Shown: positions 1-8,556, counted from the first letter of the stretch. The stretch: 64,000 bases of DNA from Neobacillus sp. OS1-2 (GCF_030915505.1 NZ_CP133265.1:248001-312000); one strand, 5' to 3'. Notes: generated by a model not told the origin, from the letters alone. Numbers and translations: made by a program.

Positions 1-46
1 TATCGACTTCCGCCTGAAGATCTCTCATCGATTTCTGTTCGGACAT
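1..46 (-). CDS. ypjD: MazG-like nucleotide pyrophosphohydrolase, N-terminal fragment (YpjD-type)
   Basis: Only the first 15 codons lie in the window. The reverse strand has an ATG at 46 preceded by an AGAGGTGG ribosome-binding site, and the peptide begins MSEQKSMRDLQAEVD. YpjD proteins, which are MazG-family NTP pyrophosphohydrolases, start similarly (Met-Ser-Glu, then Asp-hydrophobic-Gln-Ala-Glu-Val-Asp). The position next to ypjC, ypjB, ypjA and qcr is the B. subtilis order. The identification rests on this short peptide plus synteny; the catalytic helices lie outside the window. Confidence 0.7.
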   Translation of the reverse strand, partial: MSEQKSMRDLQAEVD

Positions 47-164
47 AGATTTCCACCTCTTTTACCAAAACGGCCAAAATTTCAATTATTCCTTTTTTAT
101 GTTAGCTAAATTATGACGGATTTACAAATGTTTTTGTTTTCTTCACGCACTTTTCCGCTACTCA

Positions 165-193
165 TTGCTCTAGCACTAGTAATTCGCTATAAT
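165..193 (+). promoter_or_regulatory. Sigma-A promoter for ypjC
   Basis: A perfect -10 TATAAT (188-193) lies 17 nt after a TTGCTC -35 (165-170), about 45 nt upstream of the ypjC start. Four of six -35 bases match consensus. It is the only good candidate in the 191-nt gap between the divergent ypjD and ypjC starts. Confidence 0.6.
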
Positions 194-237
194 AAAAACC
201 GCCATAAGAGAGAAAATATGGCATAGGAGGAAGGCTC

Positions 238-1107
238 ATGGTATTCGGACTTAAATTTAAAAATATCCTGTTTATCCTATTGGGAACAGCGATTATGTCA
301 TTTGGGCTAGTTAATTTTAATATGCAAAATAAGCTTGCCGAAGGCGGATTTACAGGTATTACACTGCTTTTCTATGGATTGTTCAAATGGGATCCATCCT
401 ATACAAACTTAATCTTGAATATTCCGGTATTTTTTATTGGGTGGAAGTTGTTGGGGAAAAACACCTTTTTCTATACCATTATCGGAACTGTTGGTGTATC
501 AATTTTTCTTTGGATTTTTCAGCGTTATTCGATAGATATGCCGCTGCAGCATGATTTAACGTTAGCCGCCTTGTTTGCGGGTGTCTTCACAGGGATTGGC
601 TTAGGTATTATTTTCCGTTTTGGAGGAACAACTGGGGGAGTTGATATTATTGCCAGACTTGTCCAAAAATATGCAGGATGGAACATGGGGAAAACCATGT
701 TCTTGTTTGATGCTTGTGTAATCGTTCTTTCACTTACATACATTTCCTACAAACAAGCAATGTATACACTTGTTGCAGTCTTTGTCGGCGCAAGAGTGAT
801 TGACTTCATGCAGGAGGGCGCATATTCTGCAAGAGGGGCAATGATCATTTCGGAAAACAATGCCCAAATTGCAGATAAAATTATGGAGGAAATGGGACGT
901 GGTGTCACAGCACTACGGGGGTATGGTTCCTATACAAAAAATGAACGTGATGTTTTATATTGTGTCGTTGCCAAAAATGAATTAATCCGCTTAAAAAACT
1001 TAATCACTTCTGTTGACCCGCATGCATTTATATCCATTTCAGTTGTCCATGATGTCCACGGCGAGGGCTTTACACTTGATGAAAATAAAATGCCATTAAC
1101 TGATTAG
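238..1107 (+). CDS. ypjC: YitT-family membrane protein YpjC
   Basis: The 289-aa protein has five to six hydrophobic segments in residues 5-190 (YitT/DUF161 membrane domain), including a glycine-rich FRFGGTTGGVDI stretch near residue 125, followed by a soluble C-terminal domain (about 200-280) with the features of DUF2179. The family is widespread in Firmicutes and its transport or signalling role is not established. The ATG has a strong TAGGAGGAAGG site eight bases upstream. The gene is divergent from ypjD and convergent with ypjB, with a shared terminator. A fragment of a dispersed repeat begins exactly at its TAG stop codon. Confidence 0.88.
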   Translation: MVFGLKFKNILFILLGTAIMSFGLVNFNMQNKLAEGGFTGITLLFYGLFKWDPSYTNLILNIPVFFIGWKLLGKNTFFYTIIGTVGVSIFLWIFQRYSIDMPLQHDLTLAALFAGVFTGIGLGIIFRFGGTTGGVDIIARLVQKYAGWNMGKTMFLFDACVIVLSLTYISYKQAMYTLVAVFVGARVIDFMQEGAYSARGAMIISENNAQIADKIMEEMGRGVTALRGYGSYTKNERDVLYCVVAKNELIRLKNLITSVDPHAFISISVVHDVHGEGFTLDENKMPLTD

Positions 1108-1180
1108 AAGAGCGAAGTACACTAGCCGATGGCGCCTGGAGCTGGACAATTCTCGAAGTTAAAATTAATAGTCTCTTATC
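1107..1180 (+). repeat. Fragment of dispersed fold-back repeat (right half)
   Basis: The segment matches the right half of the full element at 8338-8530: both carry GAGCGAAG, then CACTAGCCG, then the identical 15-mer GACAATTCTCGAAGT (1145-1159 here, 8488-8502 there), then a diverged AT-rich tail ending TCTTATCT. The copy starts at the last base of the ypjC stop codon and runs into the terminator. Confidence 0.75.
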
Positions 1181-1186
1181 TCATTG

Positions 1187-1231
1187 AAAAAGCAATGTCC
1201 ACTTATGCATAGTGTGGACATTGCTTTTTTA
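1187..1231. terminator. Bidirectional terminator between ypjC and ypjB
   Basis: A long stem pairs AAAGCAATGTCCA (from 1188) with TGGACATTGCTTT, ending near 1228. There is a T-run on the plus side and an A-run on the other, so it can serve both convergent genes. Confidence 0.85.
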
Positions 1232-1242
1232 TCTTCAAACTA

Positions 1243-2028
1243 TTAGTCTCTTGATCGGTTTTTTTTCTGATTTTTATCTCCTTGATACTTTCTCCAGCCT
1301 ACATAAGATAAAGTCATGATAATAATACTTCCAGTTGAAATAATAACCCACCAAAGCGAAGGGTCTGCGTCATCCTCTTCCATATTGGCAAACAGACTTT
1401 TTAAATCTGTGTCTAGTGCACTCAGCTCTTGTTGACTCTTTGGATTTGTCATAATTTCAGATCGATACTCATTGATAAAATCAATCCGTGCATCTAATCT
1501 TTGAATATTTTCTACCGGTACATCTATTTTCATACTTGGATATATAACATTATATAACGATAAAAAGGTGTTAAAGTTTGTATGAAATTGAGCCGTATCA
1601 CCATTTGTGGCTGCCGCTTTTGCCTGATGAAAAGCCGTCATGATTTGTTCTTCCATTTCAGTCCATAAAGGTTGATGACTCGTTGCTAATGCATCAATAA
1701 CAAGACGAAACTTTGTTAGTTTATTTATTCTTTCCTCATATTTCATGTTGGCGCTAACTGCTGCTTCCATCGCTTCATCATGTGAGGTATGAACAATTCT
1801 AACCTCGTCCATTGAAAGGGGTTTCGTTGTCCCCGTAATACTTGTAAATTGATCAGAAAAATAATCCAGTAATTTTTTTGCATCTTCATATCTTTGAAAT
1901 TTTACCATTTGAAGAGCTTCATCGGAGATATCATCCAGCTTCTCCATTGGCGTTTGCTGTTCAGCATTTACAGGTATGGGAGTGAGCATAATGATAATTG
2001 CTAAAAAAAATAACCATCTGATTTTCAA
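1243..2028 (-). CDS. ypjB: Sporulation protein YpjB
   Basis: The 261-aa protein has a signal peptide (residues 1-22, a hydrophobic run ending PVNA), a mostly helical extracytoplasmic region, and one C-terminal transmembrane segment (about 228-247, WWVIISTGSIIIMTL) followed by a basic tail. This is the architecture of YpjB, a protein linked to sporulation whose biochemical role is unknown. Translation appears to start at TTG, eight bases after a run of six G. It lies downstream of ypjA with a 62-nt gap and ends at the bidirectional terminator. Assignment is by architecture and gene order. Confidence 0.8.
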   Translation of the reverse strand: MKIRWLFFLAIIIMLTPIPVNAEQQTPMEKLDDISDEALQMVKFQRYEDAKKLLDYFSDQFTSITGTTKPLSMDEVRIVHTSHDEAMEAAVSANMKYEERINKLTKFRLVIDALATSHQPLWTEMEEQIMTAFHQAKAAATNGDTAQFHTNFNTFLSLYNVIYPSMKIDVPVENIQRLDARIDFINEYRSEIMTNPKSQQELSALDTDLKSLFANMEEDDADPSLWWVIISTGSIIIMTLSYVGWRKYQGDKNQKKNRSRD

Positions 2029-2090
2029 TCCTTGTCCCCCCTTTCATTACTAATAAAATGTATGTAGGGGTGGACAAGGTTAGACCATCT

Positions 2091-2687
2091 TCAAGTATTT
2101 ATTTTTAGTTTAAATCTATTAGGCCTTATAACAAGGTAATAGGCAAGTCCGATCGAAAGAATGGATAGCCAGAAGGTAAAATAGCCGATTTGTGCTGTAT
2201 ATTGGTCTAGCATGTGGTAGCTTGGCAACATGAAAAAAACATAATCAATGACATCATTGTGAAGCGTCCATACCGCAGTAATGACTAAATGCCACCATTT
2301 AAACCGAAAAAACGGTGCAAATAATAATCCTTGGACAGCCATAGCGAAATGAGAGAAAATTAACATGTATCCTACCAAATCCAATTCACCGTTAACAAAA
2401 TAAACAAGAATATTCATGACAACGGCCCATATCCCATATTTAAAAAGCGTAACAATCGCAAGTGCTTCCATTATCCGCCAGTTTTTCCGCAGTAAAAAAG
2501 CAATTAAAACAAAAACAAAAAATAAGCTGGCGGTCGGGCTGTCAGGTACAAAAGCAAGAAAAATGCCAGGTGTTTCCTTTAGCTGCCACCCGTACCAATA
2601 GTACCCATAGATTGTTCCGGCAATATTCACAATAAGCAACAGTTTTAGAATAGATCGGTTTGCTAAGAAAGGGTAAATTAAGCGCAC
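2091..2687 (-). CDS. ypjA: DUF1405 membrane protein YpjA
   Basis: The 198-aa protein is highly hydrophobic with about six membrane spans and aromatic-rich loops (YGYYWYGWQL near residue 28, FRFKWWHLVITAVWTLHND near 127). It matches YpjA/DUF1405, a family of unknown function normally found just downstream of qcrABC. A GTG start at 2687 has an AGAGGTG site. The qcrC terminator (2720-2750) separates it from the qcr operon, so it may have its own promoter or depend on readthrough. Confidence 0.82.
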   Translation of the reverse strand: MRLIYPFLANRSILKLLLIVNIAGTIYGYYWYGWQLKETPGIFLAFVPDSPTASLFFVFVLIAFLLRKNWRIMEALAIVTLFKYGIWAVVMNILVYFVNGELDLVGYMLIFSHFAMAVQGLLFAPFFRFKWWHLVITAVWTLHNDVIDYVFFMLPSYHMLDQYTAQIGYFTFWLSILSIGLAYYLVIRPNRFKLKINT

Positions 2688-2719
2688 TTATACACCTCTT
2701 TTCATCATTGACATTCATA

Positions 2720-2750
2720 TAAAAAAAACTGACGATCTTTTCGTCAGCTT
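2720..2750 (-). terminator. Terminator of the qcrABC operon
   Basis: The stem CTGACGA/TCGTCAG (2729-2747) is followed on the minus strand by eight T residues. It lies 12 nt beyond the qcrC stop. Confidence 0.85.
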
Positions 2751-2761
2751 TTTTTGCCATT

Positions 2762-3538
2762 CTACTCTTTACCAAGGCCTGAGATAAATTCAGACAGTTT
2801 CTTCAGCTGTTCGTCATCACCTTTAAAGATTCCTGGTGGCATTTTGCCGCCTTTACCTTCTTTGGCAATTTTCGCCACTTCCTCAGCCGATAAGCCGGTT
2901 CCAATCAATGTTGGTGCTCCAGCGCCACCCTGAAAACTATCACCATGGCAAGTTAAACATGTATTATCATTAGCAATTTTATAACCTTCACTAGTTTTAT
3001 CGATTTCAACCTTGGCGACAATTTTACCTTGGCGCTCTGCAGCAGCCCAGTCATGTGTCGCAACCGATTGCCAAGTTAGGAATACGATAGAAGCTAGTGC
3101 TAGAAGCATAAACCCAGTAGCAAGTGGGCGTTTTCTCGCACGACGTTCCGGTCCGCGATCAAGGAACGGTGCTAATAATAAACCACCAAAAGCTAATCCT
3201 GGCATGATCATAGCTCCTACAACCGTGTATGGCCCCGATGCATACGAATATTTCAACAATTGATACAAGAATAAGAAATACCAGTCTGGTAATGGAATAT
3301 AGCCTGTATCAGTTGGATCCGCTATCCTTTCAAGCGGTGCCGGATGTGCCACTGTTAAACATAAAAAGCCGACAAGAAAAACTGCGCCTATCATCCATTC
3401 TTTTAAAAGGAAGTTAGGCCAGAATGCCTCTGTTTTACCAGGGTATTCTGAGTAATCTTTTGGGAGCATTCGTTTGCGTGATTCAGGTGCTGGAACACGC
3501 GAGTCACCAACGAACTTCATACCTTTTCCGCGATGCAT
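2762..3538 (-). CDS. qcrC: Menaquinol:cytochrome c reductase, cytochrome b/c subunit QcrC
   Basis: The 258-aa protein fuses a subunit IV-like membrane part (three spans between residues 45 and 160, including PLPDWYFLFLYQLLKY) to a C-terminal cytochrome c domain with one heme-binding CLTCH motif near residue 196 and a downstream Met ligand region (KMPPG). In Bacillus this fusion replaces separate subunit IV and cytochrome c1 and delivers electrons from the bc complex. An ATG start with a GGAGGGGG site is clear. It is the last gene of the operon, 42 nt after qcrB. Heme attachment should need the ResABC system encoded at 52-56 kb. Confidence 0.97.
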   Translation of the reverse strand: MHRGKGMKFVGDSRVPAPESRKRMLPKDYSEYPGKTEAFWPNFLLKEWMIGAVFLVGFLCLTVAHPAPLERIADPTDTGYIPLPDWYFLFLYQLLKYSYASGPYTVVGAMIMPGLAFGGLLLAPFLDRGPERRARKRPLATGFMLLALASIVFLTWQSVATHDWAAAERQGKIVAKVEIDKTSEGYKIANDNTCLTCHGDSFQGGAGAPTLIGTGLSAEEVAKIAKEGKGGKMPPGIFKGDDEQLKKLSEFISGLGKE

Positions 3539-3580
3539 TGAGCAATCCCCCTCCTTTTTCCGTAGAGATAAAAACCTGTT

Positions 3581-4255
3581 TTATAGCGGTCCAGAAATAC
3601 CTTGTCTACGAATCATAATGAAGTGCGCTGCCATTAATCCAAATAAGGCTGCCGGTAAAAAGAACACGTGGATAGCAAAGAAACGGGTTAATGTTTGTGC
3701 CCCTACTATATGTTCATGACCTGCAAGTAAGACCTTGACATAGCTGCCAATAAATGGTGTTGCTTCTGCAATCTGCAGACCAACTTTTGTTGCAAACAAC
3801 GCTTTCATATCCCAAGGTAATAAGTAACCCGTGAAACCTAATCCTAACATGACGAAGAAAATGAGAACTCCGACAATCCAGTTCAATTCACGAGGCTTTT
3901 TATAAGCACCTTGGAAAAAGACGCGTAATGTATGTAAAAACAACATTACAAGTACTAAACTTGCACCCCAGTGATGCATACCACGTACAATTTGTCCAAA
4001 AGCAACTTCGTTTTGAAGATAATAAACAGATTCCCAGGCGTTCTTAATATCCGGTACATAGTACATGGTTAAAAACATACCTGAAAGAATTTGAATGACT
4101 GTTACGAAGAAAGTCAGACCGCCAAAGCAGTAAACAAACGCACTAAAATGATGCGCTGGGTTAACATGCTCGGGTACTTCATGGTCTGCGATATCGCGCC
4201 ACAAAGGCGTAATATCTAAACGTTCATCTACCCAATCGTAAATTTTGTTTAACAA
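3581..4255 (-). CDS. qcrB: Menaquinol:cytochrome c reductase, cytochrome b subunit QcrB
   Basis: The 224-aa protein is a b6-type cytochrome b. Four transmembrane helices carry paired His ligands (GMHHWGASLVL near 90; the AIHVFF region near 195). A conserved Cys near residue 43 (FVYCFGG) is the covalent heme attachment site of b6-type proteins. LGFTGYLLPWD near 140 is the conserved quinol-site region. It starts 3 nt after the qcrA stop, so the two are translationally close. It forms the core of the bc complex with QcrA and QcrC. Confidence 0.97.
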   Translation of the reverse strand: MLNKIYDWVDERLDITPLWRDIADHEVPEHVNPAHHFSAFVYCFGGLTFFVTVIQILSGMFLTMYYVPDIKNAWESVYYLQNEVAFGQIVRGMHHWGASLVLVMLFLHTLRVFFQGAYKKPRELNWIVGVLIFFVMLGLGFTGYLLPWDMKALFATKVGLQIAEATPFIGSYVKVLLAGHEHIVGAQTLTRFFAIHVFFLPAALFGLMAAHFIMIRRQGISGPL

Positions 4256-4258
4256 TGA

Positions 4259-4768
4259 TTACGCCTCCTTCCGTGGTTCAGCTTTACCTAAGTATAGGAA
4301 ACCATCTTTTTCCTTGAATGGATATACATCAAGTGGTGCCAACGGTGGTGTACCAGCAATGTTTTTACCATTCTTCTCGTACCGGCCATAGTGACATGGA
4401 CAGAAAAATTGACCTGGATGTTCCTTATCAGTATTCCAGTTAACCGTACAGCCTAAGTGTTTACATACAGGTGATAGGGCTACAATTTTATCTGTCTTAT
4501 CATCACGATAAACCCAGGCAGTATTGGTTACTTCTGACTCATACCATGCATCCTTTTGTTTGAAGGTAAAGTCAACTCGAACCGGCTCAGCTGTTAAGTC
4601 TGAAACCTTTTGCTTTGTTGCGATGAAATCACCGCCTGCTTCTGCCTTTAAAACTGGATCTACAGCAAAACGTACCATCGGCATTAACATTCCGGCTGCC
4701 ATAAAACCGCCTACACCAGTTAATGTGTAGCTTAAAAATTGACGTCTTGAAACGCGCTCTTTACTCAT
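4259..4768 (-). CDS. qcrA: Rieske iron-sulfur subunit QcrA
   Basis: The 169-aa protein has an N-terminal twin-arginine-like segment (SRRQFLSYTLTGVGGFMAAG), a single membrane anchor, and a Rieske domain with the two cluster-binding boxes CKHLGC (near 102) and CPCH (near 123). It oxidises menaquinol and passes electrons within the bc complex. First gene of qcrABC, with an AGGGGGG site before ATG and a sigma-A promoter about 80 nt upstream. Confidence 0.97.
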   Translation of the reverse strand: MSKERVSRRQFLSYTLTGVGGFMAAGMLMPMVRFAVDPVLKAEAGGDFIATKQKVSDLTAEPVRVDFTFKQKDAWYESEVTNTAWVYRDDKTDKIVALSPVCKHLGCTVNWNTDKEHPGQFFCPCHYGRYEKNGKNIAGTPPLAPLDVYPFKEKDGFLYLGKAEPRKEA

Positions 4769-4844
4769 GCTTATCCCCCCCTCTTTTCACGAAGTTAAGT
4801 CCAGCGGACAATTTATTAAACACATATAAAACTAGGACATAACA

Positions 4845-4873
4845 ATGATATATCAATCTGCATGTAAGGTCAA
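4845..4873 (-). promoter_or_regulatory. Sigma-A promoter of qcrABC
   Basis: On the minus strand TTGACC (4868-4873) and TATCAT (4845-4850) are separated by 17 nt, leaving about 75 nt of leader before the qcrA ATG. Five of six -35 and five of six -10 bases match consensus. Confidence 0.65.
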
Positions 4874-4910
4874 TATCATACTATTTTAAAAACATATAAT
4901 CTGAAGAATT

Positions 4911-5375
4911 TTACTCATTTTCATGCCACTTTTGTGTAAAAAGGATGAGAAGCTGTTTTACCTGGCTATCAATCATCTCCATTTTTTGGGAATCATTCAT
5001 CTGCTCTAGCGGCAGGGATGGAAGCCATATTAATGAGCCGCCTAACTTCTGTTCGTGTGTACGCCAATCAAGCTCGGATGTTATGTAAAATATATGCTTG
5101 CATTCACTTTCGCTAATCTCTCTCTCCCATTTCAACAAATCACTCATTACTTTTTCATTGTCTCCATTTTTCAGATAAGTAAATGGGGGAAATAATAATA
5201 TTCTTCCTGTAAACTGCCTTTCTAGATGGCTTGTTAATAGTGTGATAAATTCAGCGTTTGCCGCTGATTGCTTCATCTCACCCCCGACTGAAACCGAATA
5301 TAATGGAACAACAGCAGTATCCACATACTCCTTAGCATTTAGGTATGTCTCTATATCTTTAGGAATCCACTTCAT
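4911..5375 (-). CDS. ypiF: DUF2487 protein YpiF
   Basis: A 154-aa soluble protein beginning MKWIPKDIETYLNAKEYVDT, which matches YpiF (DUF2487), a protein of unknown function next to qcrA in Bacillus. Upstream codons are open to 5387, but the ATG at 5375 sits after GGTG with six-base spacing and agrees with the family N-terminus. No catalytic motif is visible. It is separated from ypiB by a terminator-like hairpin and from qcrA by 142 nt, which contain the qcr promoter. Confidence 0.8.
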   Translation of the reverse strand: MKWIPKDIETYLNAKEYVDTAVVPLYSVSVGGEMKQSAANAEFITLLTSHLERQFTGRILLFPPFTYLKNGDNEKVMSDLLKWEREISESECKHIFYITSELDWRTHEQKLGGSLIWLPSLPLEQMNDSQKMEMIDSQVKQLLILFTQKWHENE

Positions 5376-5445
5376 TTTATACACCAATCCTTTTTCTTAG
5401 CTAGTCCAATCATATCATTATCTTCAAACATTTTAAAAGATAAAG

Positions 5446-5480
5446 TAAAAAAGGAAGTCTGCTTATCGCAAACTCCCTTT
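5446..5480 (-). terminator. Terminator overlapping the 3' end of ypiB
   Basis: An imperfect stem pairs AAGGGAGTTTGC with GCAGACTTCCTT (5451-5479) and is followed by a T-rich run on the minus strand. It includes the ypiB stop codon. Confidence 0.65.
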
Positions 5481-6029
5481 TTGTTCCGTCACCATTAGTT
5501 TATTTAATTTTTCTGTTAACAGCTGAAATGCTACACGATCTTGCTTATCAAGTGCTTCATCAATTAACCCCAGTAGTTTTTCACGTTGAAACCGTTCGAT
5601 ACTATGCTGCAGCAATTGTTCCGCAATGACTCCATCCTTTTCATTAACTTGTAAATGTTTAGGAACGAATGGATTTTCTTCAAGAACTGCCGCATATTGA
5701 TGCGCTTGATTGGAAGCGTGAAAATTTAATTGAATAAAAATATCCTCATCCCGATTTAACCGGATGTCATGAAAGGATTTCTCAGCATCAGTAGTCATAA
5801 CATTTTCCTTATAAAAGCGAAACGGCACTTTATCGACACAATGTGTTGACATAATCAAACCCCGCGGGCAATACTGTGCTTGCTCAACAAAATGAACCTT
5901 TTCCATTAATTGATCGTGGCTCATTAAGTAATTTAGAATCCATACACATTCTCTTCTTTTTAATTGATAATGATTTAAAAACCAGCGTATAAAATCCTTC
6001 TTCTCGTTGACAGAAACAGGGGTTGCCAT
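5463..6029 (-). CDS. ypiB: UPF0302/IDEAL-domain protein YpiB
   Basis: The 188-aa protein has an N-terminal UPF0302 domain ([20 protein letters not shown] onward) and a C-terminal IDEAL segment, visible as [14 protein letters not shown] near residue 160; this short module is common in Bacillus and thought to mediate protein contacts. The open frame extends to 6050, but the ATG at 6029 follows AGGAGGG by nine bases and matches family N-termini. It is 41 nt after ypiA and likely co-transcribed. Function is not established. Confidence 0.85.
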   Translation of the reverse strand: MATPVSVNEKKDFIRWFLNHYQLKRRECVWILNYLMSHDQLMEKVHFVEQAQYCPRGLIMSTHCVDKVPFRFYKENVMTTDAEKSFHDIRLNRDEDIFIQLNFHASNQAHQYAAVLEENPFVPKHLQVNEKDGVIAEQLLQHSIERFQREKLLGLIDEALDKQDRVAFQLLTEKLNKLMVTEQKGSLR

Positions 6030-6070
6030 GATAGTTTCCCTCCTCTGCATAATCAGCTTTTTTATTTCTA

Positions 6071-7327
6071 CTAATTGGTTAAACGTTCAAGCACTTCTAA
6101 ATACTCACCATTGGTCGGGTCTACACTTAGTAGCTGTTTAAAAATTTCGGCGGCACGGGCCGTTTTTCCTTCTTCAATGAGAAAATATCCGTAATCCTGT
6201 AAAAAGGCTTCATTATTCTTTAAAAAAGTATATGCACTTTCATATTTGTCTAATGCGTAAGAAAATTCTTCAAGTTTATCGTAAGCAAGTGCTAAGTCCC
6301 ATAGTATCTGTGGCTCTTCATCTTCCATAATATCAAGATGAGAAATTAACTCAATCACATCCGCATACCTTTCGTGCTGCAAAAAGAACTTATTTAACGT
6401 AAGGGCCGCCTCGATAAAGCCAGGATCAATGGCAAGGGCCTCACGGAAATATTGTTCAGCTTCATCTGCCTTTCCAAGCTTCAAAGCTATTTTTCCACCG
6501 TAGAAAAATAATTCCTTATTAAATTCATCCTGCCCAATGCCCTCTTTTATCGTTTGGAAACTGTTTTCTAGCTCTTCTTCTCGTTCATAGCTTAACGCTA
6601 AATGTAAATAAAGTGAATGATATTCGGGATCAAGCTCCTTTAATTCAGTAAACTTTTCAATCGCTGTCCGATTGTAACCTGCTTGAAGTGAAGTGAAGGC
6701 GTAGCCGAATAACGTGTTAATTTCTAACTTTTCAGCTAGTGCTTGATCATAATAGGTAAGGGCGTCTTCGAAAGCTCCGGAGGTACTTAAAAGATCTGCC
6801 ATCCGACCATGGATATTAATACCGGCAATTTCGTTTTCCTCTTTTAAAACTAGTTCAAAAGCTGCCATCGCCTTAATAATTTCACCCTGCTCGCTATAAA
6901 GCTCTCCTAAGGCAAAATCAATAATAACCTCATTTGGCAATAATTCTTTCGCCTTCAAAAGTTTTCGTTCACAAACTTCAAAAAGCCCTTGAATTTGATA
7001 AAGATCCGCCAACAATAGTAAAGACTGGCCATAATTAACATCCTGTTCCGAAATTTTTTCCAGGACAAGGATGGCTTCCTCTTCTTCTCCCGATTCAACT
7101 AAGATTTCACTTAACAAAATAAGGAGTTCTCCCTCTTCAGGGTAACTTTCCAATAGGCTTTCAACTAAGGCCTTCGCTTCCACCAAAAATCCATACTGGA
7201 ATAATTCTTCCCCAAGTAGGAACTTTTCTTCGTGACTACCGTTTTTTAATATAAGATTATATTCATTTAAGGCCTGTTTATGTTGACCATTTTCTAACAT
7301 ATTGATAATTTTATTAACTCGATCCAT
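6071..7327 (-). CDS. ypiA: Tetratricopeptide-repeat protein YpiA
   Basis: The 418-aa acidic protein is built of about a dozen helical TPR-like repeats (for example the segments around residues 35, 70, 105, 140, 180, 215, 285 and 320, with the usual A/L-Y-A-A-F pattern such as [16 protein letters not shown]). There is no signal peptide. TPR proteins act as scaffolds; the partner of YpiA is unknown. The ATG is preceded by AGAGGT. It comes just after the amidohydrolase-like gene and before ypiB, so the three may form one transcript. Confidence 0.9.
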   Translation of the reverse strand: MDRVNKIINMLENGQHKQALNEYNLILKNGSHEEKFLLGEELFQYGFLVEAKALVESLLESYPEEGELLILLSEILVESGEEEEAILVLEKISEQDVNYGQSLLLLADLYQIQGLFEVCERKLLKAKELLPNEVIIDFALGELYSEQGEIIKAMAAFELVLKEENEIAGINIHGRMADLLSTSGAFEDALTYYDQALAEKLEINTLFGYAFTSLQAGYNRTAIEKFTELKELDPEYHSLYLHLALSYEREEELENSFQTIKEGIGQDEFNKELFFYGGKIALKLGKADEAEQYFREALAIDPGFIEAALTLNKFFLQHERYADVIELISHLDIMEDEEPQILWDLALAYDKLEEFSYALDKYESAYTFLKNNEAFLQDYGYFLIEEGKTARAAEIFKQLLSVDPTNGEYLEVLERLTN

Positions 7328-7352
7328 TGACTTTTACCTCTCGTTCCCATAA

Positions 7353-8261
7353 TTACAAAGAAAAAAATGCCGGGGTTCTCACCTTAACATATTCTCCATT
7401 ACCGGGTTTAAATAAAACGGTATTGCCTGCACGGACAACTTTTCCTTTGTGAACTGTAACTACTAGCCTATCACTATGATAATGAAATAAACTTACTTCA
7501 TCAACATTCTTGATTTCTCTTCCCTTTATAAATAAGTTATAACTTAATTCAGTACCATTCATAAGACTAGATTTTTGCGGGTATAATCCGATTTTGTTTA
7601 ATACAGGAATAGGCAATGGCCGGTCCTCTTTTACTACCTCAGAAAGCGCTGGAATTTTTTCTTTTTGTATGATAGTATTCCATTTCGACAAAACGGTCTT
7701 CTCTTCCTTCTTTTGTGAACAAGAAATTAGTGGAATGAATGGGCAGTTGAATGGAAACATAGCTTCCCTAATCCATCCCCATGGAATTTTCTCCAATTCG
7801 TCTAGGTCTTTCAGATCAACAAAGATAGCGGGAACCTTTTCTTTTTTACACTTTCTTATTAGTGTTGGGGTGATTAATCGTAGCGGGATTCTAATCCCAA
7901 TCATAAAATCAATTGGGCTGCTCATTAATGCTGTTTTCATGCCTAACATTTTTTCAGTTAATTCATTTTCATACAGCAGCTCAACATAAGTTAACAATGT
8001 GGTACACCCTTTTAACAAAAAGTGTTCAATCAAAAAATCCTTTAAATCTTGAAAAGAACCTTGATATGGAATGTTCGAATTAAAAAGGACATAGGACGGG
8101 GTCATAATATACGGTTCTAAGTTCATCTTTATGAATTGATATCGTTTGAAACCAGCTTGAATCGCTGCTATTTGGTCATCATTAATTAATAGTGAACATG
8201 TTTGAAGTTCACTATTTTTAAGGATATTGGCATTTTCAATGATATACAACGGCCCTACCAC
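7353..8261 (-). CDS. Degenerate amidohydrolase-like protein, probable pseudoenzyme
   Basis: The 302-aa protein has no confident symbol. Residues 5-55 (YIIENANILKNSE, SLLINDDQIAAI) resemble the N-terminal beta-sandwich of metal-dependent amidohydrolases, and residues 270-295 (VTVHKGKVVRAGNTV) resemble the returning C-terminal strands. The His-x-His metal motif that should follow the first strands (about residues 53-65) is replaced by PSYVLFNSNIP, and no other metal His cluster is evident. I infer a catalytically dead or repurposed fold. GTG start with a GAGG site six bases upstream. It lies between aroA and ypiA, where B. subtilis has no gene. Confidence 0.6.
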   Translation of the reverse strand: MVGPLYIIENANILKNSELQTCSLLINDDQIAAIQAGFKRYQFIKMNLEPYIMTPSYVLFNSNIPYQGSFQDLKDFLIEHFLLKGCTTLLTYVELLYENELTEKMLGMKTALMSSPIDFMIGIRIPLRLITPTLIRKCKKEKVPAIFVDLKDLDELEKIPWGWIREAMFPFNCPFIPLISCSQKKEEKTVLSKWNTIIQKEKIPALSEVVKEDRPLPIPVLNKIGLYPQKSSLMNGTELSYNLFIKGREIKNVDEVSLFHYHSDRLVVTVHKGKVVRAGNTVLFKPGNGEYVKVRTPAFFSL

Positions 8262-8337
8262 CCTTTTCCTCTTTAAGACAAGCTATGCGTAAAGTTTGAA
8301 AACTATGACGTTTAAACAACATTCTATTCATTTCCCC

Positions 8338-8530
8338 ATAAGAAAAGCGCAAGCGCCCTGGTCAGCGGCGTATGGCCTGGAGCGCTCCAACTGAGATAAA
8401 GGAAACACGAAGAGTCGGAGGCGATTCGATGTTGACTTATCGTAGGGCGGAGAGCGAAGGACACTAGCCGCTAGGGCGCTTGCGCTAGACAATTCTCGAA
8501 GTCGGAATTTATACTTTCTTATCTTTATAA
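8338..8530. repeat. Dispersed fold-back (MITE-like) element, full-length copy
   Basis: About 190 bp with inverted ends: GCGCAAGCGCCC at 8347-8358 is the exact reverse complement of GGGCGCTTGCGC at 8474-8485, and AGCGGC (8364-8369) pairs with GCCGCT (8467-8472). The interior also carries short palindromes (GGAGCGCTCC near 8380). It is far more GC-rich than the flanks. Related fragments occur at 1107, 22708, 30199 and 49509. A 71-aa open frame across it is not a credible gene. No transposase is nearby. Confidence 0.8.
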
Positions 8531-8555
8531 GAAAAAGCCGCATTAATATGCAGCT
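8531..8555 (-). terminator. Terminator of the aromatic operon, after aroA
   Basis: A short stem AGC-GCAT/ATGC-GCT (8536-8555) with one mismatch, followed by five T on the minus strand, starts directly after the aroA stop codon. Confidence 0.6.
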
Positions 8556-8556
8556 C

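Noticed and set aside
2542-2775. 77-codon minus-strand open frame across the qcrC-ypjA junction
   Set aside because: It covers the qcrC terminator and overlaps ypjA in another frame.
8328-8543. 71-codon minus-strand open frame
   Set aside because: It is made entirely of the fold-back repeat and has no ribosome-binding site or protein-like composition.
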